From an uncultured Micrococcales bacterium (GTDB lineage: Bacteria > Actinomycetota > Actinomycetes > S36-B12 > GCA-2699445), in contig CAIWTL010000379.1 of NCBI GenBank assembly GCA_903915555.1, forward strand, positions 1-33,714: a DNA stretch of 33,714 nt, written 5' to 3'. Each line of letters opens with the position of its first letter. Within the stretch, counting starts at the first letter, position 1. The translations under genes were made by a program, and so were the position numbers. The notes under the pieces are model-generated. The model was not told the DNA's origin, did not search any database, and saw nothing but the letters and a program-made list of their open reading frames with translations. This document shows, piece after piece, positions 7,118-14,622 of this stretch.

Positions 7118-8779
7118 CTAGCTGGACGGTAACGGCGGGTCGTGGTTGTCAGTGTGGGTGATGCCGTTGGGGTCGGTCCAGGTGTACTGGTGGTTGTCAC
7201 TGTCGTGCAGGTGCCAGTTCCGGTGGGTCTTGAGGCGGTGGTGGCGGCGGCACAGGCTGGCCAGGTTCGCCGTCTCGGTGGCCCCTGCCGGGAACGGAAT
7301 CACATGGTCGAGGTCGACGCGGGTGTTGCGGCACCCGGGCATACGGCAGTGCGGCTCCCGGCCTCGCACCACCCGGGCCACGGCCGCGGTCGGGGTGTAG
7401 GTGGTGCGACTGGTGGCCACCACGGTGCCGGTCGCGTCGGTGAGCCACGCCCGCCACCGCCGGTCGGCAGCCAACTCGCGCGCCACGTCGGCGGGCACCA
7501 GGTCACCGGCGACCTCGGCCGGAGCCTGGTCGCCGCGCAGCAGGGTCGCCAGGCCGATCACGACGGCCACTTCCCCCGAGACGCCCGAGCCGGTAGTGGG
7601 GGTGGGGGCAGATGGGCTGAGCGGGTCGGGCGTCAGTAGCAGATCCGTGAACACATCCGCGCGGACCTGATCGAGGCTGCGCCCGTCATCGGGGTCGTCA
7701 GCGGCCAGGCCGCGGGCGATCGCGGTGAGGCGGCGGTGGATGCGGGTGATCACGTCCGCGGGAAGGTCCGCGATCAGCCGGCCCCGTCCGTCGGGGAGAA
7801 TTTCCCGATCGACGCAGTCGAAGTGTTTCCCGCGCTCGCGTTGCCGGCGCAGCTCGTCCGCCAGTCCGGCGATGACGCGGCGGGAGTGTCGGCGCAGGTC
7901 CGACAAGGTCCACCCGGTCAGGGCCCGGTCGTGGCGGCGGCGCATGGCAGCGATCACCGCGTCGATGACCAGGTCGCGACCCATGGGTTCGATGTCGGTG
8001 AGGTCCTGCAGCAGCAGGTCGGCCTGCCAGCCGGGCAACAGCCCGTCAGCGATGGCGTCGGCCAGGGTCTGGCCGCCCCAGGCGCGGCGGCGACGCAGCC
8101 GCGCGATCAGAGTCCGCGCTGAGGCCGGAGAGCGGCGCAGTGCGGGGGCCAGCAGTTCGATGCCGGGATCGATGATCGACCCGAACGCCGGACTCCGTGG
8201 GTCGATGTCGGGTTCGTGGACCGTGGCCCCCAAACACTGCACGACACTCCTGTCGGCCTGTTCACTGGCCCACGCCGCTGCAGTGGCCCACGCCGCGGCG
8301 ACGATGACCTGACACGCACACGGCGCACCCGGCGATCCCATGGGGCGTTCCGCCCCGTCGTCCACCATCGCGGTCTGCGGGTGTGGGAACCGACACCGCG
8401 ATCCGTCCACCGGGCCCAGTTGCTGCACCGCGGTCATGAGACCCGGGCCTTTCGCCAGCCACAACAACTGCCGCACCTGGGGACGCATCGGCGCCTCCCA
8501 CCAGCCCACCTGAGTCCACGCCGGCCGCTCCTGTCGCCAGCGAGACGCCCCCGCCTCACGCAGCCGGGCATCCAGCACATCCTCGCCGGGATCCCGCTCG
8601 ACAGGACTGGGCCGCCCCGAGTCGACGGGCGTGTCATGGGAGCGGGAAGAGACTGTTTCGCCACATCGCCCATGGGGGCGCCGCCTCCGCGGCCCAACAC
8701 CCACCAGCGACGACAATCGCGGCTCCACCGCCGACACTTCCGAGCCGGCATCGGGGCAGTGGATGCGGTGCGGCTTCAT
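7118..8779 (-). CDS. DUF222 / HNH endonuclease (13E12-repeat family)
   Basis: A 553-residue member of the DUF222-plus-HNH family that is multicopy in actinobacteria (13E12 repeats). DUF222 occupies the central part (LMTAVQQLGPVD onward, through TLSDLRRHSRRVIAGLADELRRQRE). The C-terminal HNH nuclease begins at GREPHCRMPGCRNTRVDLDH, with CxxxxC, the DH pair and NLASLCRRHHRLKTH giving the zinc and catalytic residues. The protein ends GITHTDNHDPPLPSS, the usual family tail. ATG 8779 is chosen over an ORF start at 8881: a TAGGTT box at 8792-8787 stands exactly 7 bases before it (leaderless layout), and 8881 would overlap the methyltransferase gene. The role is unknown, and DNA mobility or defence is often suggested. 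A relic of a related gene lies at 11200-11360. Confidence 0.9.
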   Translation of the reverse strand: MKPHRIHCPDAGSEVSAVEPRLSSLVGVGPRRRRPHGRCGETVSSRSHDTPVDSGRPSPVERDPGEDVLDARLREAGASRWRQERPAWTQVGWWEAPMRPQVRQLLWLAKGPGLMTAVQQLGPVDGSRCRFPHPQTAMVDDGAERPMGSPGAPCACQVIVAAAWATAAAWASEQADRSVVQCLGATVHEPDIDPRSPAFGSIIDPGIELLAPALRRSPASARTLIARLRRRRAWGGQTLADAIADGLLPGWQADLLLQDLTDIEPMGRDLVIDAVIAAMRRRHDRALTGWTLSDLRRHSRRVIAGLADELRRQRERGKHFDCVDREILPDGRGRLIADLPADVITRIHRRLTAIARGLAADDPDDGRSLDQVRADVFTDLLLTPDPLSPSAPTPTTGSGVSGEVAVVIGLATLLRGDQAPAEVAGDLVPADVARELAADRRWRAWLTDATGTVVATSRTTYTPTAAVARVVRGREPHCRMPGCRNTRVDLDHVIPFPAGATETANLASLCRRHHRLKTHRNWHLHDSDNHQYTWTDPNGITHTDNHDPPLPSS

Positions 8780-8825
8780 GACTGCGAACCTACCCACCAC
8801 CCCCGACAGATCGGCGCCGCACCGG

Positions 8826-9584
8826 TCACCGAGGCAGTCGGGCTGTGACCCGAAGCAGTGGGACCGGTAACTGCGCGGCACCGGGAACCGCCGTGAGCCA
8901 CCTCTCGGCCCGCTGCAACTGCCCGGGGGTGCGTCCCGGCGTGTAGAGGGAGGTCACCGCGAGACGCGCATCGGTGTCGCAGGTGAGCGGGAAGGGGAAT
9001 CTCTGCCGGGCGACACGAACCTGGGCCAGGCCGGCGTTGACCAGGTGTCGCTCCAGGGATCGCCGGGACAGTTGGCGCGGCAGGGATCCCGGTCCGCGCA
9101 GTGCCGCCGTCAACGCCAGCAATGCCGGCACATCCTGGATCGAGATCGGCCCGGTGGCCGGGACCATCGCTGCGAAAGTCCCACCGGGGCGCAGGACCCT
9201 GGCGACCTGGGACAACGTCTCAGCGAGCGGGACGAGCATCAGGGCCATGGACATCACGATCGTGTCGGCGCTGTCGTCCGGGAGATCCAGGTCGGTGACG
9301 TCGCCGAGGGCAACGGGTCCGCGCCCGGCCGAGCGGGCTGCCGTGAGTTCCGCTTCATTGCGATCGATGCCCAGGTAACTGCTGTAGGCGATATGGGACT
9401 GCATCGGGCACGACCCGCAGGCCAGGTCGACCACGTCACCGGCCGGATCGGGCAGCGCGTCGGCGAGCCACTCATAGGCCGAGCCGTGGACCGGATGGCG
9501 GGCGTGCTGCAGCGCCTCCTCGGTGATGCCGGGATGCCCGTCGTGGTACGCCTCGACGTACCTGTCCCAGTCCGCCTCCTTCAT
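8826..9584 (-). CDS. SAM-dependent methyltransferase, class I
   Basis: A 252-residue protein of the Methyltransf_11/25 type. SAM motif I is VVDLACGSCPMQ, with an unusual Cys-rich loop where GxGxG is normal. It is followed by YLGIDRNEAEL (acidic residue binding the ribose), ALGDVTDLDLPDDSADTIVMSMAL (motifs II/III) and LRPGGTFAAMVP. The substrate is unknown. It starts at ATG 9584, whose ATG overlaps the stop of an 11-residue upstream ORF (ATGA), so it is probably translated by coupling because no good ribosome-binding site precedes it. The DUF222/HNH gene follows after 46 bases but seems to have its own promoter. Confidence 0.85.
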   Translation of the reverse strand: MKEADWDRYVEAYHDGHPGITEEALQHARHPVHGSAYEWLADALPDPAGDVVDLACGSCPMQSHIAYSSYLGIDRNEAELTAARSAGRGPVALGDVTDLDLPDDSADTIVMSMALMLVPLAETLSQVARVLRPGGTFAAMVPATGPISIQDVPALLALTAALRGPGSLPRQLSRRSLERHLVNAGLAQVRVARQRFPFPLTCDTDARLAVTSLYTPGRTPGQLQRAERWLTAVPGAAQLPVPLLRVTARLPR

Positions 9585-9616
9585 CGGGGACCGACGGCGG
9601 GATGCGGGTTGTCCAT
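9581..9616 (-). CDS. Possible 11-residue leader ORF before the methyltransferase
   Basis: ATG 9616 opens MDNPHPAVGPR and its TGA overlaps the methyltransferase start as ATGA. A TACCCT box (9629-9624) lies 7 bases before this ATG, the same leaderless layout used by other genes here. The methyltransferase ATG has no Shine-Dalgarno sequence of its own. Translation of the leader would therefore bring ribosomes to it. No homologue is known to me. Confidence 0.4.
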   Translation of the reverse strand: MDNPHPAVGPR

Positions 9617-9657
9617 GTGTCGCAGGGTAGGCACGGCCGTCCTGATGCGGCAAAGGC

Positions 9658-10593
9658 TCAGCTCGACCGCCGTCGGCGCAGCAAGGCCTCCTGGCACGCG
9701 GAGGCCACCATGTCTCCGGCCTCGGAGAAGAAGGTGCCCCGCGCGAAACCTCGTCCGGCCACCGCTGTCGGGCTGTCGGTGACGAACAGCGTCCAGTGGT
9801 CGACCCGGAAGGGGCGGTGGAACCACATCGCGTGATCCAGCGACGCGATCTGCAGGTGCCGTGTCCCGGCGAAGCCCCCATGGTCGGTCAGCATGGTTCC
9901 CACCAGTGACAGGTCCGAGAAGTAGGTGAGGGCGCACACCTGGACCAGTGGGTCGTCCGGAAGGGGCTCGGGGGATCGTAGCCACGCCATCTGATGCGCT
10001 CGGCCGGTCGCGGCGACGAACTCGGGATCGACGACCCGCATCTCGATGAAGTCATGCTCCGGGTAGCCCTCGTCGCGCAGCCGGGCGGCCTCGATGGGAT
10101 CCGTCGAATGCGGCCAACTCTTGGGCTCGCCGGACTGCGGGGGAGGGACTCGTCGGATCCACTCCTCGGCCGCTCCGTACTCTCCCTGGCGCGCCTGATG
10201 TTCCGGTCCGTCGAAGGGGGGCGCGAACGAGGCCGCCAGCGTGAAGATCGTCTCCCCGTACTGGACCGCGGTCACACGCCTGGTGCTGAAGGAACCTCCG
10301 TCACGTGGGCGGTCGACCAGATACACGATGGGGTCGGTCGTGCGCCCCGGGCGCAGGAAATACCCGTGCAAGGAGTGCACGTGTCGATCGTCCCGGTCGA
10401 CGGTGTGCCCCGCGGCGATCAGTGCCTGCGCGGCGACCTGACCACCGAAGGCGCGCAGCGGGGATCCCGCATGGCACCAGCCGGTGAAGATGTCGCGGTC
10501 GATGCGGTCCAGATGCAGCCGGTCCAGGAAGGAGTGCTCATTGGGCCGGTGCGCCTCCGTCGACTGGGCCAGGGGATCGCCGTCAGGGGTCAT
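9658..10593 (-). CDS. tesB: Acyl-CoA thioesterase II
   Basis: A cytosolic double-hotdog thioesterase that hydrolyses acyl-CoA to free fatty acid and CoA, 311 aa (E. coli TesB is 286 aa). Family stretches are the N-terminal FTGWCHAGSPLRAFGGQVAAQALIAA, HSLHGYFLRPGRTTDPIVYLVDRPRDGGSFSTRRV, and the second hotdog with LTYFSDLSLVGTML, SLDHAMWFHRPFRVDHWTLF and GRGFARGTFFSEAGDMVAS. ATG 10593 is chosen because TACCGT (10606-10601) stands 7 bases upstream, giving a leaderless start, and the upstream extension is unlike the family. The membrane-protein gene ends 29 bases upstream on the same strand. Confidence 0.93.
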   Translation of the reverse strand: MTPDGDPLAQSTEAHRPNEHSFLDRLHLDRIDRDIFTGWCHAGSPLRAFGGQVAAQALIAAGHTVDRDDRHVHSLHGYFLRPGRTTDPIVYLVDRPRDGGSFSTRRVTAVQYGETIFTLAASFAPPFDGPEHQARQGEYGAAEEWIRRVPPPQSGEPKSWPHSTDPIEAARLRDEGYPEHDFIEMRVVDPEFVAATGRAHQMAWLRSPEPLPDDPLVQVCALTYFSDLSLVGTMLTDHGGFAGTRHLQIASLDHAMWFHRPFRVDHWTLFVTDSPTAVAGRGFARGTFFSEAGDMVASACQEALLRRRRSS

Positions 10594-10622
10594 GGTCTCG
10601 ACGGTAGTCGGCAGTGACGGTG

Positions 10623-11132
10623 TCAGTCCTTCCGCAGTCCGACGGTCGCCCTCGTGTCCGGCGGTGTTCGTGCCAGGGCTGTCGCGATCTCGGCGCCGAG
10701 TACTGCCAGGGCCGCGGCTATGCCCGCGACGAGGGCGAAGATGAGGGCATCGAGATCCCGGATTGCCAGCAGCACCAGCCAGATGACGGTCGCCACACCG
10801 GCCACGGCGAGGAGAAGCAGGGCGATCAGCAGCCCGGCGTACTCCGCTCCCCAGAACGGTGAGACGACGAAGCCCAGCAACGCGGACAGTGCGACGACCA
10901 CGAAGAATACGACGCCTGTCGACGCGGCTCCCAGCACCCCGCCGATGACCGCCATGAGCGACGGTCGCCGGCTGTGCAGCAGCCACACCAGGACGGGGAC
11001 GGCAACGATCACCGCCAGCGACAGCAACGAGGAGAGGGCCGCGAGCCATTCGGTGCCGGGGGACGGCGATCCGTCGGGAGCAATGAGCACCGTGCTCACC
11101 CCGATCACCACACTGAAAGCCGCTGCCGTCAT
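10623..11132 (-). CDS. Hypothetical integral membrane protein
   Basis: Not recognised. A 169-residue, very hydrophobic protein with about five membrane segments (around residues 1-20, 28-50, 58-87, 95-122, 127-150) and short polar loops. It ends in a basic tail TRATVGLRKD. No ribosome-binding site or leaderless box precedes ATG 11132. The same frame continues upstream as VEWIKAFATRQRLTLIGDAFL with no usual start codon, so the true N-terminus may have been lost at the junction with the adjacent HNH relic. It lies upstream of tesB on the same strand, with a 29-base gap. Confidence 0.55.
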   Translation of the reverse strand: MTAAAFSVVIGVSTVLIAPDGSPSPGTEWLAALSSLLSLAVIVAVPVLVWLLHSRRPSLMAVIGGVLGAASTGVVFFVVVALSALLGFVVSPFWGAEYAGLLIALLLLAVAGVATVIWLVLLAIRDLDALIFALVAGIAAALAVLGAEIATALARTPPDTRATVGLRKD

Positions 11133-11199
11133 CAGGAAGGCGTCCCCGATGAGAGTCAGTCGTTGTCGGGTGGCGAAAGCCTTGATCCACTCGACCCAG

Positions 11200-11360
11200 T
11201 CAACCGAGGGGTGGGTCGGGGTGGCCCAGTGGTGGGTCGGGGTGGTCGGTGTAGGTGATGCCGGTGGGGCTTGTCCACGTCCACCCGGCCAGGGGCGACC
11301 GCAGATCTGCCCCGTGCGGGTCTGGTCTGTGGTCCAGCGGGTCAGGGGTGAGTGGCCAGC
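11200..11360 (-). pseudogene. 3' relic of a second DUF222/HNH endonuclease gene
   Basis: The minus-strand frame ending at 11200 reads GWTWTSPTGITYTDHPDPPLG, parallel to YTWTDPNGITHTDNHDPP at the end of the intact HNH gene at 7118. Upstream of about 11360 the likeness stops, and neither HNH motif nor DUF222 is present. The last seven residues are duplicated (HPDPPLG twice, from a 21-base tandem repeat at 11212-11254). This relic fills most of the 368-base gene-free stretch 11133-11500. The rest of that stretch shows only the promoter region of the next gene. Confidence 0.6.
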
Positions 11361-11486
11361 CTAAACGGTGGGCGGCGAGAGTCGTCGCAACGCCCTCGGA
11401 GGCTGAGGCGTCGCGGGCAAGCCGACATCTGCGAAGTTGCAGCGATCTGGTGTTGGCTTTCGCGAGCATCCCGGCGCGATCCCTCC

Positions 11487-11492
11487 TAGCAT
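11487..11492 (+). promoter_or_regulatory. Candidate -10 box of the glycine-rich protein gene
   Basis: TAGCAT lies 8 bases before ATG 11501, and no ribosome-binding site is visible. This fits a leaderless or nearly leaderless transcript like several others in the window. Confidence 0.4.
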
Positions 11493-11500
11493 CCCGGATC

Positions 11501-12841
11501 ATGAAGTCGATTCGCACCAGGACAGTCGTTGCAGCCAGCTCGGCGGCCACTCTGGCCGCTGCAGTGTTCGTGGCGCCGGTGCCCGCCCACGCAGCCACCA
11601 CGGAGACCTTCACGCCCGGATCGGGCGGCGTGGTCGCCAATACCCCCTTCGACTGGACCGTGCCCGCGGGTGTCACCTCGATCGCCGCGGTGGTCGACGG
11701 TGCCGGCGGTGGTGGTGGGCTGATCGTGAACGCGCAGGGTGGCAACGGCGGCGGTGGTGCCCGGGTCACCACACAGTTGACCGTCACACCGGGCCAGGTT
11801 CTGCGCCTCGTAGTCGGCGGAGGTGGCGCTGGAGGCGGGTCGGGGCTTCTCGGGGCGAACGGCGGCGGACTGTCCGGAATCCTGGACAAGAACGCCCCCA
11901 CCGATGCTGCCGTGCGGACCATAGCCGGAGGGGGCGGCGGCGGTGGCGCGGCGAACCTCGGCGGGTACACGGCTGGAGCGGGTGGTAGTGGCAGCAACTC
12001 GCTCGGTGGCTCCGGCACCAACGCCAGCGGGGTGCCGGACTACGCCGACGGTGCCGATGGCGGCAGCGGGACTGGCTCGGGTGGCTTCGGCGGCGGAGGT
12101 GGCATCACAGGCGGTAGGGACGGCGAGAACTTCACCGACTTCGGAACGGGGAATGGCGGCCGCACCGTCAGCCCCTTTTCCGGCGGGGGCGGCGGCGCGG
12201 GCTACGGGGGCGGCGGTGAGGGAGGAGTAGGTGGATTCGGGGGGGGCGAGGCGGGCGCCGGTGGCGGTGCCGGCGGTTCCATCGGACCCTCGGCCGTCTA
12301 TGCGGCCTCGCCGATCGGACTGGCGGGGAGCGGTGGGAACCCGGGGACTGCGGGTGCTGATGGCCGCATCGAACTGACGTACACCGGGGCGGATCCGACG
12401 CCGACACCGACCCCCACGCCGACTCCTACTCCGACGCCCACGCCGACTCCGACGCCCACCCCCACGCCGACTCCGACGCCGACACCGACTCCCACCCCGA
12501 CGCCTCAGGTGGAGACGACGCTGCGGGTCAAGGCGAACAGCGGTCCGGTGGAGACGGGCCGGCGTTCGGCTTTGGTGCGGTCGATCAAGACCAATGGGAC
12601 GATCCGCGCGCTGGACGCCACCTGTCGGCTGCGGGGCAACACCCTGCGCGGCCGCACCGCCCGAAAGGTCTGCGGACTCGCAACCATGGGTGAGCGGGTC
12701 ACCGCCGCACCGTCGTGTGCCCGCGGCGTGACCATGTCGGTCCGGGTTGTCGCCCGCAAGGCAGGGGCAGCCCGGGAGACCTGGCTCCGCACGTGGCGGG
12801 TGGCCGGCGAGACCCGGTGTGCGATCAACGGGACCGGCTGA
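11501..12841 (+). CDS. Secreted glycine-rich protein with Thr-Pro linker
   Basis: A 446-residue secreted protein of unknown role. Residues 1-31 are a Sec signal peptide (MKSIRTRTVVAASSAATLAA, then cleavage after AHA). Next comes a glycine-rich domain of about 260 residues that begins FTPGSGGVVANTPFDWTVPAGVTSIAAVVDGAGGGG and contains VTPGQVLRLVVGGGGAGG, a pattern seen in bacterial Gly-rich adhesin-like domains (PF21722/PF12810 type). A linker of P(TP)18 follows, then a C-terminal module of about 110 residues with four to five Cys (CRLRG, RKVCGLA, PSCARG, TRCAING) that I do not recognise. There is no LPXTG or membrane anchor. The frame opens earlier (11255), but the signal peptide fixes ATG 11501. 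Cell-surface or matrix function is inferred only. Confidence 0.8.
   Translation: MKSIRTRTVVAASSAATLAAAVFVAPVPAHAATTETFTPGSGGVVANTPFDWTVPAGVTSIAAVVDGAGGGGGLIVNAQGGNGGGGARVTTQLTVTPGQVLRLVVGGGGAGGGSGLLGANGGGLSGILDKNAPTDAAVRTIAGGGGGGGAANLGGYTAGAGGSGSNSLGGSGTNASGVPDYADGADGGSGTGSGGFGGGGGITGGRDGENFTDFGTGNGGRTVSPFSGGGGGAGYGGGGEGGVGGFGGGEAGAGGGAGGSIGPSAVYAASPIGLAGSGGNPGTAGADGRIELTYTGADPTPTPTPTPTPTPTPTPTPTPTPTPTPTPTPTPTPTPQVETTLRVKANSGPVETGRRSALVRSIKTNGTIRALDATCRLRGNTLRGRTARKVCGLATMGERVTAAPSCARGVTMSVRVVARKAGAARETWLRTWRVAGETRCAINGTG
12395..12505 (+). repeat. Thr-Pro dipeptide repeat, 37 codons
   Basis: CCG/CCC/CCT codons alternate with ACG/ACC/ACT/ACA to give P(TP)18. The codons vary, so this is a selected protein linker and not a perfect DNA microsatellite. 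The period is 6 bases and the tract may still vary in length between strains. Confidence 0.95.
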
Positions 12842-12889
12842 CCCCGCACGCCTGCGGCGAGTCACGTCTCGCCGTCACGAGTCAGGCAG

Positions 12890-13104
12890 TGAGCTGGGCC
12901 CGGACGGGTGGCCGCGACGCCGACATCTCCCGGCTCATGTACGCCAAGACCCCACTGCTGCCCGACCTGGTCGGGAACGACCGTCGGTGGGTGTGGATCG
13001 ACGACGCCCACTCCGGGTGGGACCACCAGTACCTCGTCCGAGCCGGAATGGATCCGACCCGGTTCCGCCTGGTGCGCACCGATCCGGCCGTCGGCCTGAT
13101 GTGA
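12890..13104 (+). pseudogene. Remnant of a HAD-type (SAK-like) protein gene
   Basis: The frame ending TGA 13102-13104 includes KTPLLPDLVGNDRRWVWIDD and RLVRTDPAVGLM. It resembles the C-terminal part of actinobacterial HAD-domain proteins, where KTP...FVWVDDE is followed by LLRTDPxxGLT and a final helix. After the TGA the same frame goes on as EDVADALSFARGDE, which looks like that missing final helix. This suggests a nonsense mutation. The upstream catalytic part (DVDG, TTW motifs) is absent. An internal ATG at 12937 would give only 55 residues. Stretch 12842-12889 holds nothing recognisable. Confidence 0.5.
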
Positions 13105-13461
13105 GAGGACGTCGCTGACGCGCTGTCGTTCGCGCGGGGTGACGAGACCGCGCCTGCGGGACCGCGGCGCCGGGACACGGATGGACCGGGGCTCACGCGA
13201 GGCCGGCGAGAGGCGGCTCCTCCGGAGGCGGACGTCCTGATCGAGGAGTTCGCCGCGCTCCTGGAAGGAGTCACGGCCGACGACAGCGGGGTATGTGCCC
13301 GCTGCGGCGGAGTGACCCGTCCGGTGGTCTACGGTCTGCCATCCGATGAGCTGGTCGAGCGATCCGACCGGGGCGAAGTGGTCCTCGGCGGCTGTTGCCC
13401 TCCCGCCGGTCCGCCCGAGGTCTGTTGCACCGCGTGCGGTGCCTCGAGTGGCGGGTGGTGA
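13105..13461 (+). pseudogene. Zinc-ribbon-like ORF without a start codon
   Basis: This continues the HAD-remnant frame past its TGA to TGA 13459-13461. The second half reads CARCGGVTRPVVYGLPSDEL, then ERGEVVLGGC-like ERSDRGEVVLGGCC, and ends CCTACGASSGGW. Two CxxC-type pairs frame a core that matches a small uncharacterised zinc-ribbon protein common in actinobacteria. No ATG, GTG or TTG lies between the upstream TGA and the first CxxC. It is therefore either decayed, or a fused tail of the HAD remnant. Confidence 0.45.
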
Positions 13462-13476
13462 GGGCGTGACGACTGG

Positions 13477-14118
13477 TCAGTGGTCGGTCGTTGACAGTTC
13501 GGTCACCGACGGCGGCACCGGGATCCCGGGACGCAGGTTCGGATCCGGATGGATCGTGACCGGCGGCGGGCCGAAGCGGACGACGCCGGCCCACGTGTCA
13601 CCGGCGATGTCTTCCGGCGGGTCGTCGGGCCAGGCGTCGCTGGTGCGCAGCGACCACTGGTCGATCGGCATCTGGAGCGCCATGGTGGCGGCCAGCTCCT
13701 TGCCGGTGGACGGGCGCACCTCGGCTGTCCGTCCCGGCAGGACGTGATCGGTCAGGACCGCGAGAGCCGGGACCTGGTCCTCGGCAGTGGTGAAGACGCC
13801 GAACAGCACCGCGCTGCGGTAGACGATGGACGACTCGAACGCCGACCGCGCCACGACGATGCCCCCCACCTCAGTGACGGCGACGCACGCGGGAGCCCCT
13901 GCCGCCAGTGCGCGCAGCCAACCCGACCCGGTGGATCCGTGGATCAGGATCCGATCGCCGTCGCGGGCGAACAGGGTGGGGATGATCACCGGCTCGCCGT
14001 CGACGACCAGGCTCACGTGGGCGAGGAACTGCGAGTCGAGCAGGTCGTCGAGTTCCGATCGGGACGTCGACATCTTCTCGGGCATACGCGTAGAGACGAG
14101 TTTCGGCACGGCGCTCAT
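13477..14118 (-). CDS. Pyridoxamine 5'-phosphate oxidase-family FMN-binding protein
   Basis: A 213-residue split-barrel flavoprotein of the NimA/PPOX-like group. The core begins ELDDLLDSQFLAHVSLVVDG and continues PTLFARDGDRILIHGSTGSGWLRAL (flavin phosphate region), IVVARSAFESSIVYRSAVLFG and a C-terminal WAGVVRFGPPPVTIHPDPN. The natural substrate is unknown: members reduce various small molecules or bind haem or F420. ATG 14118 is taken; an ATG fifteen codons later (MSTSRSE) is a fair alternative. It sits 27 bases downstream of arsR on the same strand and may be co-transcribed with it. Confidence 0.82.
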   Translation of the reverse strand: MSAVPKLVSTRMPEKMSTSRSELDDLLDSQFLAHVSLVVDGEPVIIPTLFARDGDRILIHGSTGSGWLRALAAGAPACVAVTEVGGIVVARSAFESSIVYRSAVLFGVFTTAEDQVPALAVLTDHVLPGRTAEVRPSTGKELAATMALQMPIDQWSLRTSDAWPDDPPEDIAGDTWAGVVRFGPPPVTIHPDPNLRPGIPVPPSVTELSTTDH

Positions 14119-14145
14119 CGTAGTCGGGCCGGAGACGGCCTCAGG

Positions 14146-14523
14146 TCAGGAGAACAACGACCCCAGCGCGGCGAGGGAGTCCTCGTCGACGGAGAACCAG
14201 GCCCATTGGCCGCGCTGCCGGCGATGAACCAGGCCGGCCTCCGTCAGGACCTTCAGGTGATGACTGACGGTCGGCTGGGACAGGCCGACCGGATCGTTCA
14301 GGTCGCACGCGCAGGCCTCACCCGAGGCGCGGATGAGGGTCAGCAACTGCAGTCGGGTCGGGTCGGCCACCGCCTTGAGCACGCGAGCCAGGCGGTCGGC
14401 CTCGTCGCGGGACAGCGGAGTACGCAGACCCGTGGGGCAGCATTGGTCGATCTGCAGGACGGGGAGGTCGCCGCCAGTGGTGGTCGTTGAGCGTGGAGTC
14501 TTCGTCGGGGACAGCTTGGCCAT
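14146..14523 (-). CDS. arsR: ArsR-family arsenite-responsive repressor
   Basis: A 125-residue winged-helix repressor that leaves DNA when it binds As(III). The N-terminal segment has a vicinal pair in DQCCPTG. The wHTH follows: LKAVADPTRLQLLTLI, CACDLNDPVGLSQPTVSHHLKVLTEAGLVHRRQRG (recognition helix) and WFSVDED (wing). The N-terminal CC plus a Cys in the CACDL segment copies the three-Cys site of Corynebacterium ArsR, unlike the E. coli ELCVCDL-only site. ATG 14523 has GAGGAGG upstream. The gene diverges from arsI, with two palindromic operators between them. Confidence 0.93.
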   Translation of the reverse strand: MAKLSPTKTPRSTTTTGGDLPVLQIDQCCPTGLRTPLSRDEADRLARVLKAVADPTRLQLLTLIRASGEACACDLNDPVGLSQPTVSHHLKVLTEAGLVHRRQRGQWAWFSVDEDSLAALGSLFS

Positions 14524-14580
14524 GTGTCGCCTCCTCACGCCCGGCGGTCGGGTTCGCGGCGGATCCGGTGGATCGATGTG

Positions 14581-14588
14581 AATCTATA
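14581..14588 (-). promoter_or_regulatory. Candidate -10 region of arsR
   Basis: On the minus strand TATAGATT offers TATAGA or TAGATT as a -10 box, about 60 bases before the arsR ATG. It touches operator 1, so autoregulation is likely. No clear -35 is seen. Confidence 0.35.
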
Positions 14589-14605
14589 TTGACAGGAATC
14601 AATAT
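14586..14605. promoter_or_regulatory. ArsR operator 1
   Basis: ATATTGA and TCAATAT form a perfect 7-base inverted repeat around six bases. The inner 18 bases, TATTGACAGGAATCAATA (14587-14604), match operator 2 at 14623-14640 in all but three positions. It covers the -35 box of arsI and abuts the arsR -10. Confidence 0.75.
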
Positions 14606-14616
14606 GAGTCTAGGCT
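14589..14616 (+). promoter_or_regulatory. arsI-acr3-arsC promoter
   Basis: A consensus -35 TTGACA (14589-14594), a 16-base spacer and -10 TAGGCT (14611-14616). The transcript would begin near 14623 with a leader of about 66 nt. Operator 1 covers the -35 and operator 2 covers the start site. Confidence 0.7.
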
Positions 14617-14622
14617 GGTTTG

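Noticed and set aside
11437..11988. Arg-rich plus-strand frame overlapping the glycine-rich gene
   Set aside because: A +2 shadow of the GGC/GGT-rich gene. The signal peptide and TP linker support the other frame.
12395..12505. CRISPR or tandem DNA repeat
   Set aside because: The 6-base period encodes alternating Thr and Pro with varied codons. It has no spacers and lies inside a coding frame.
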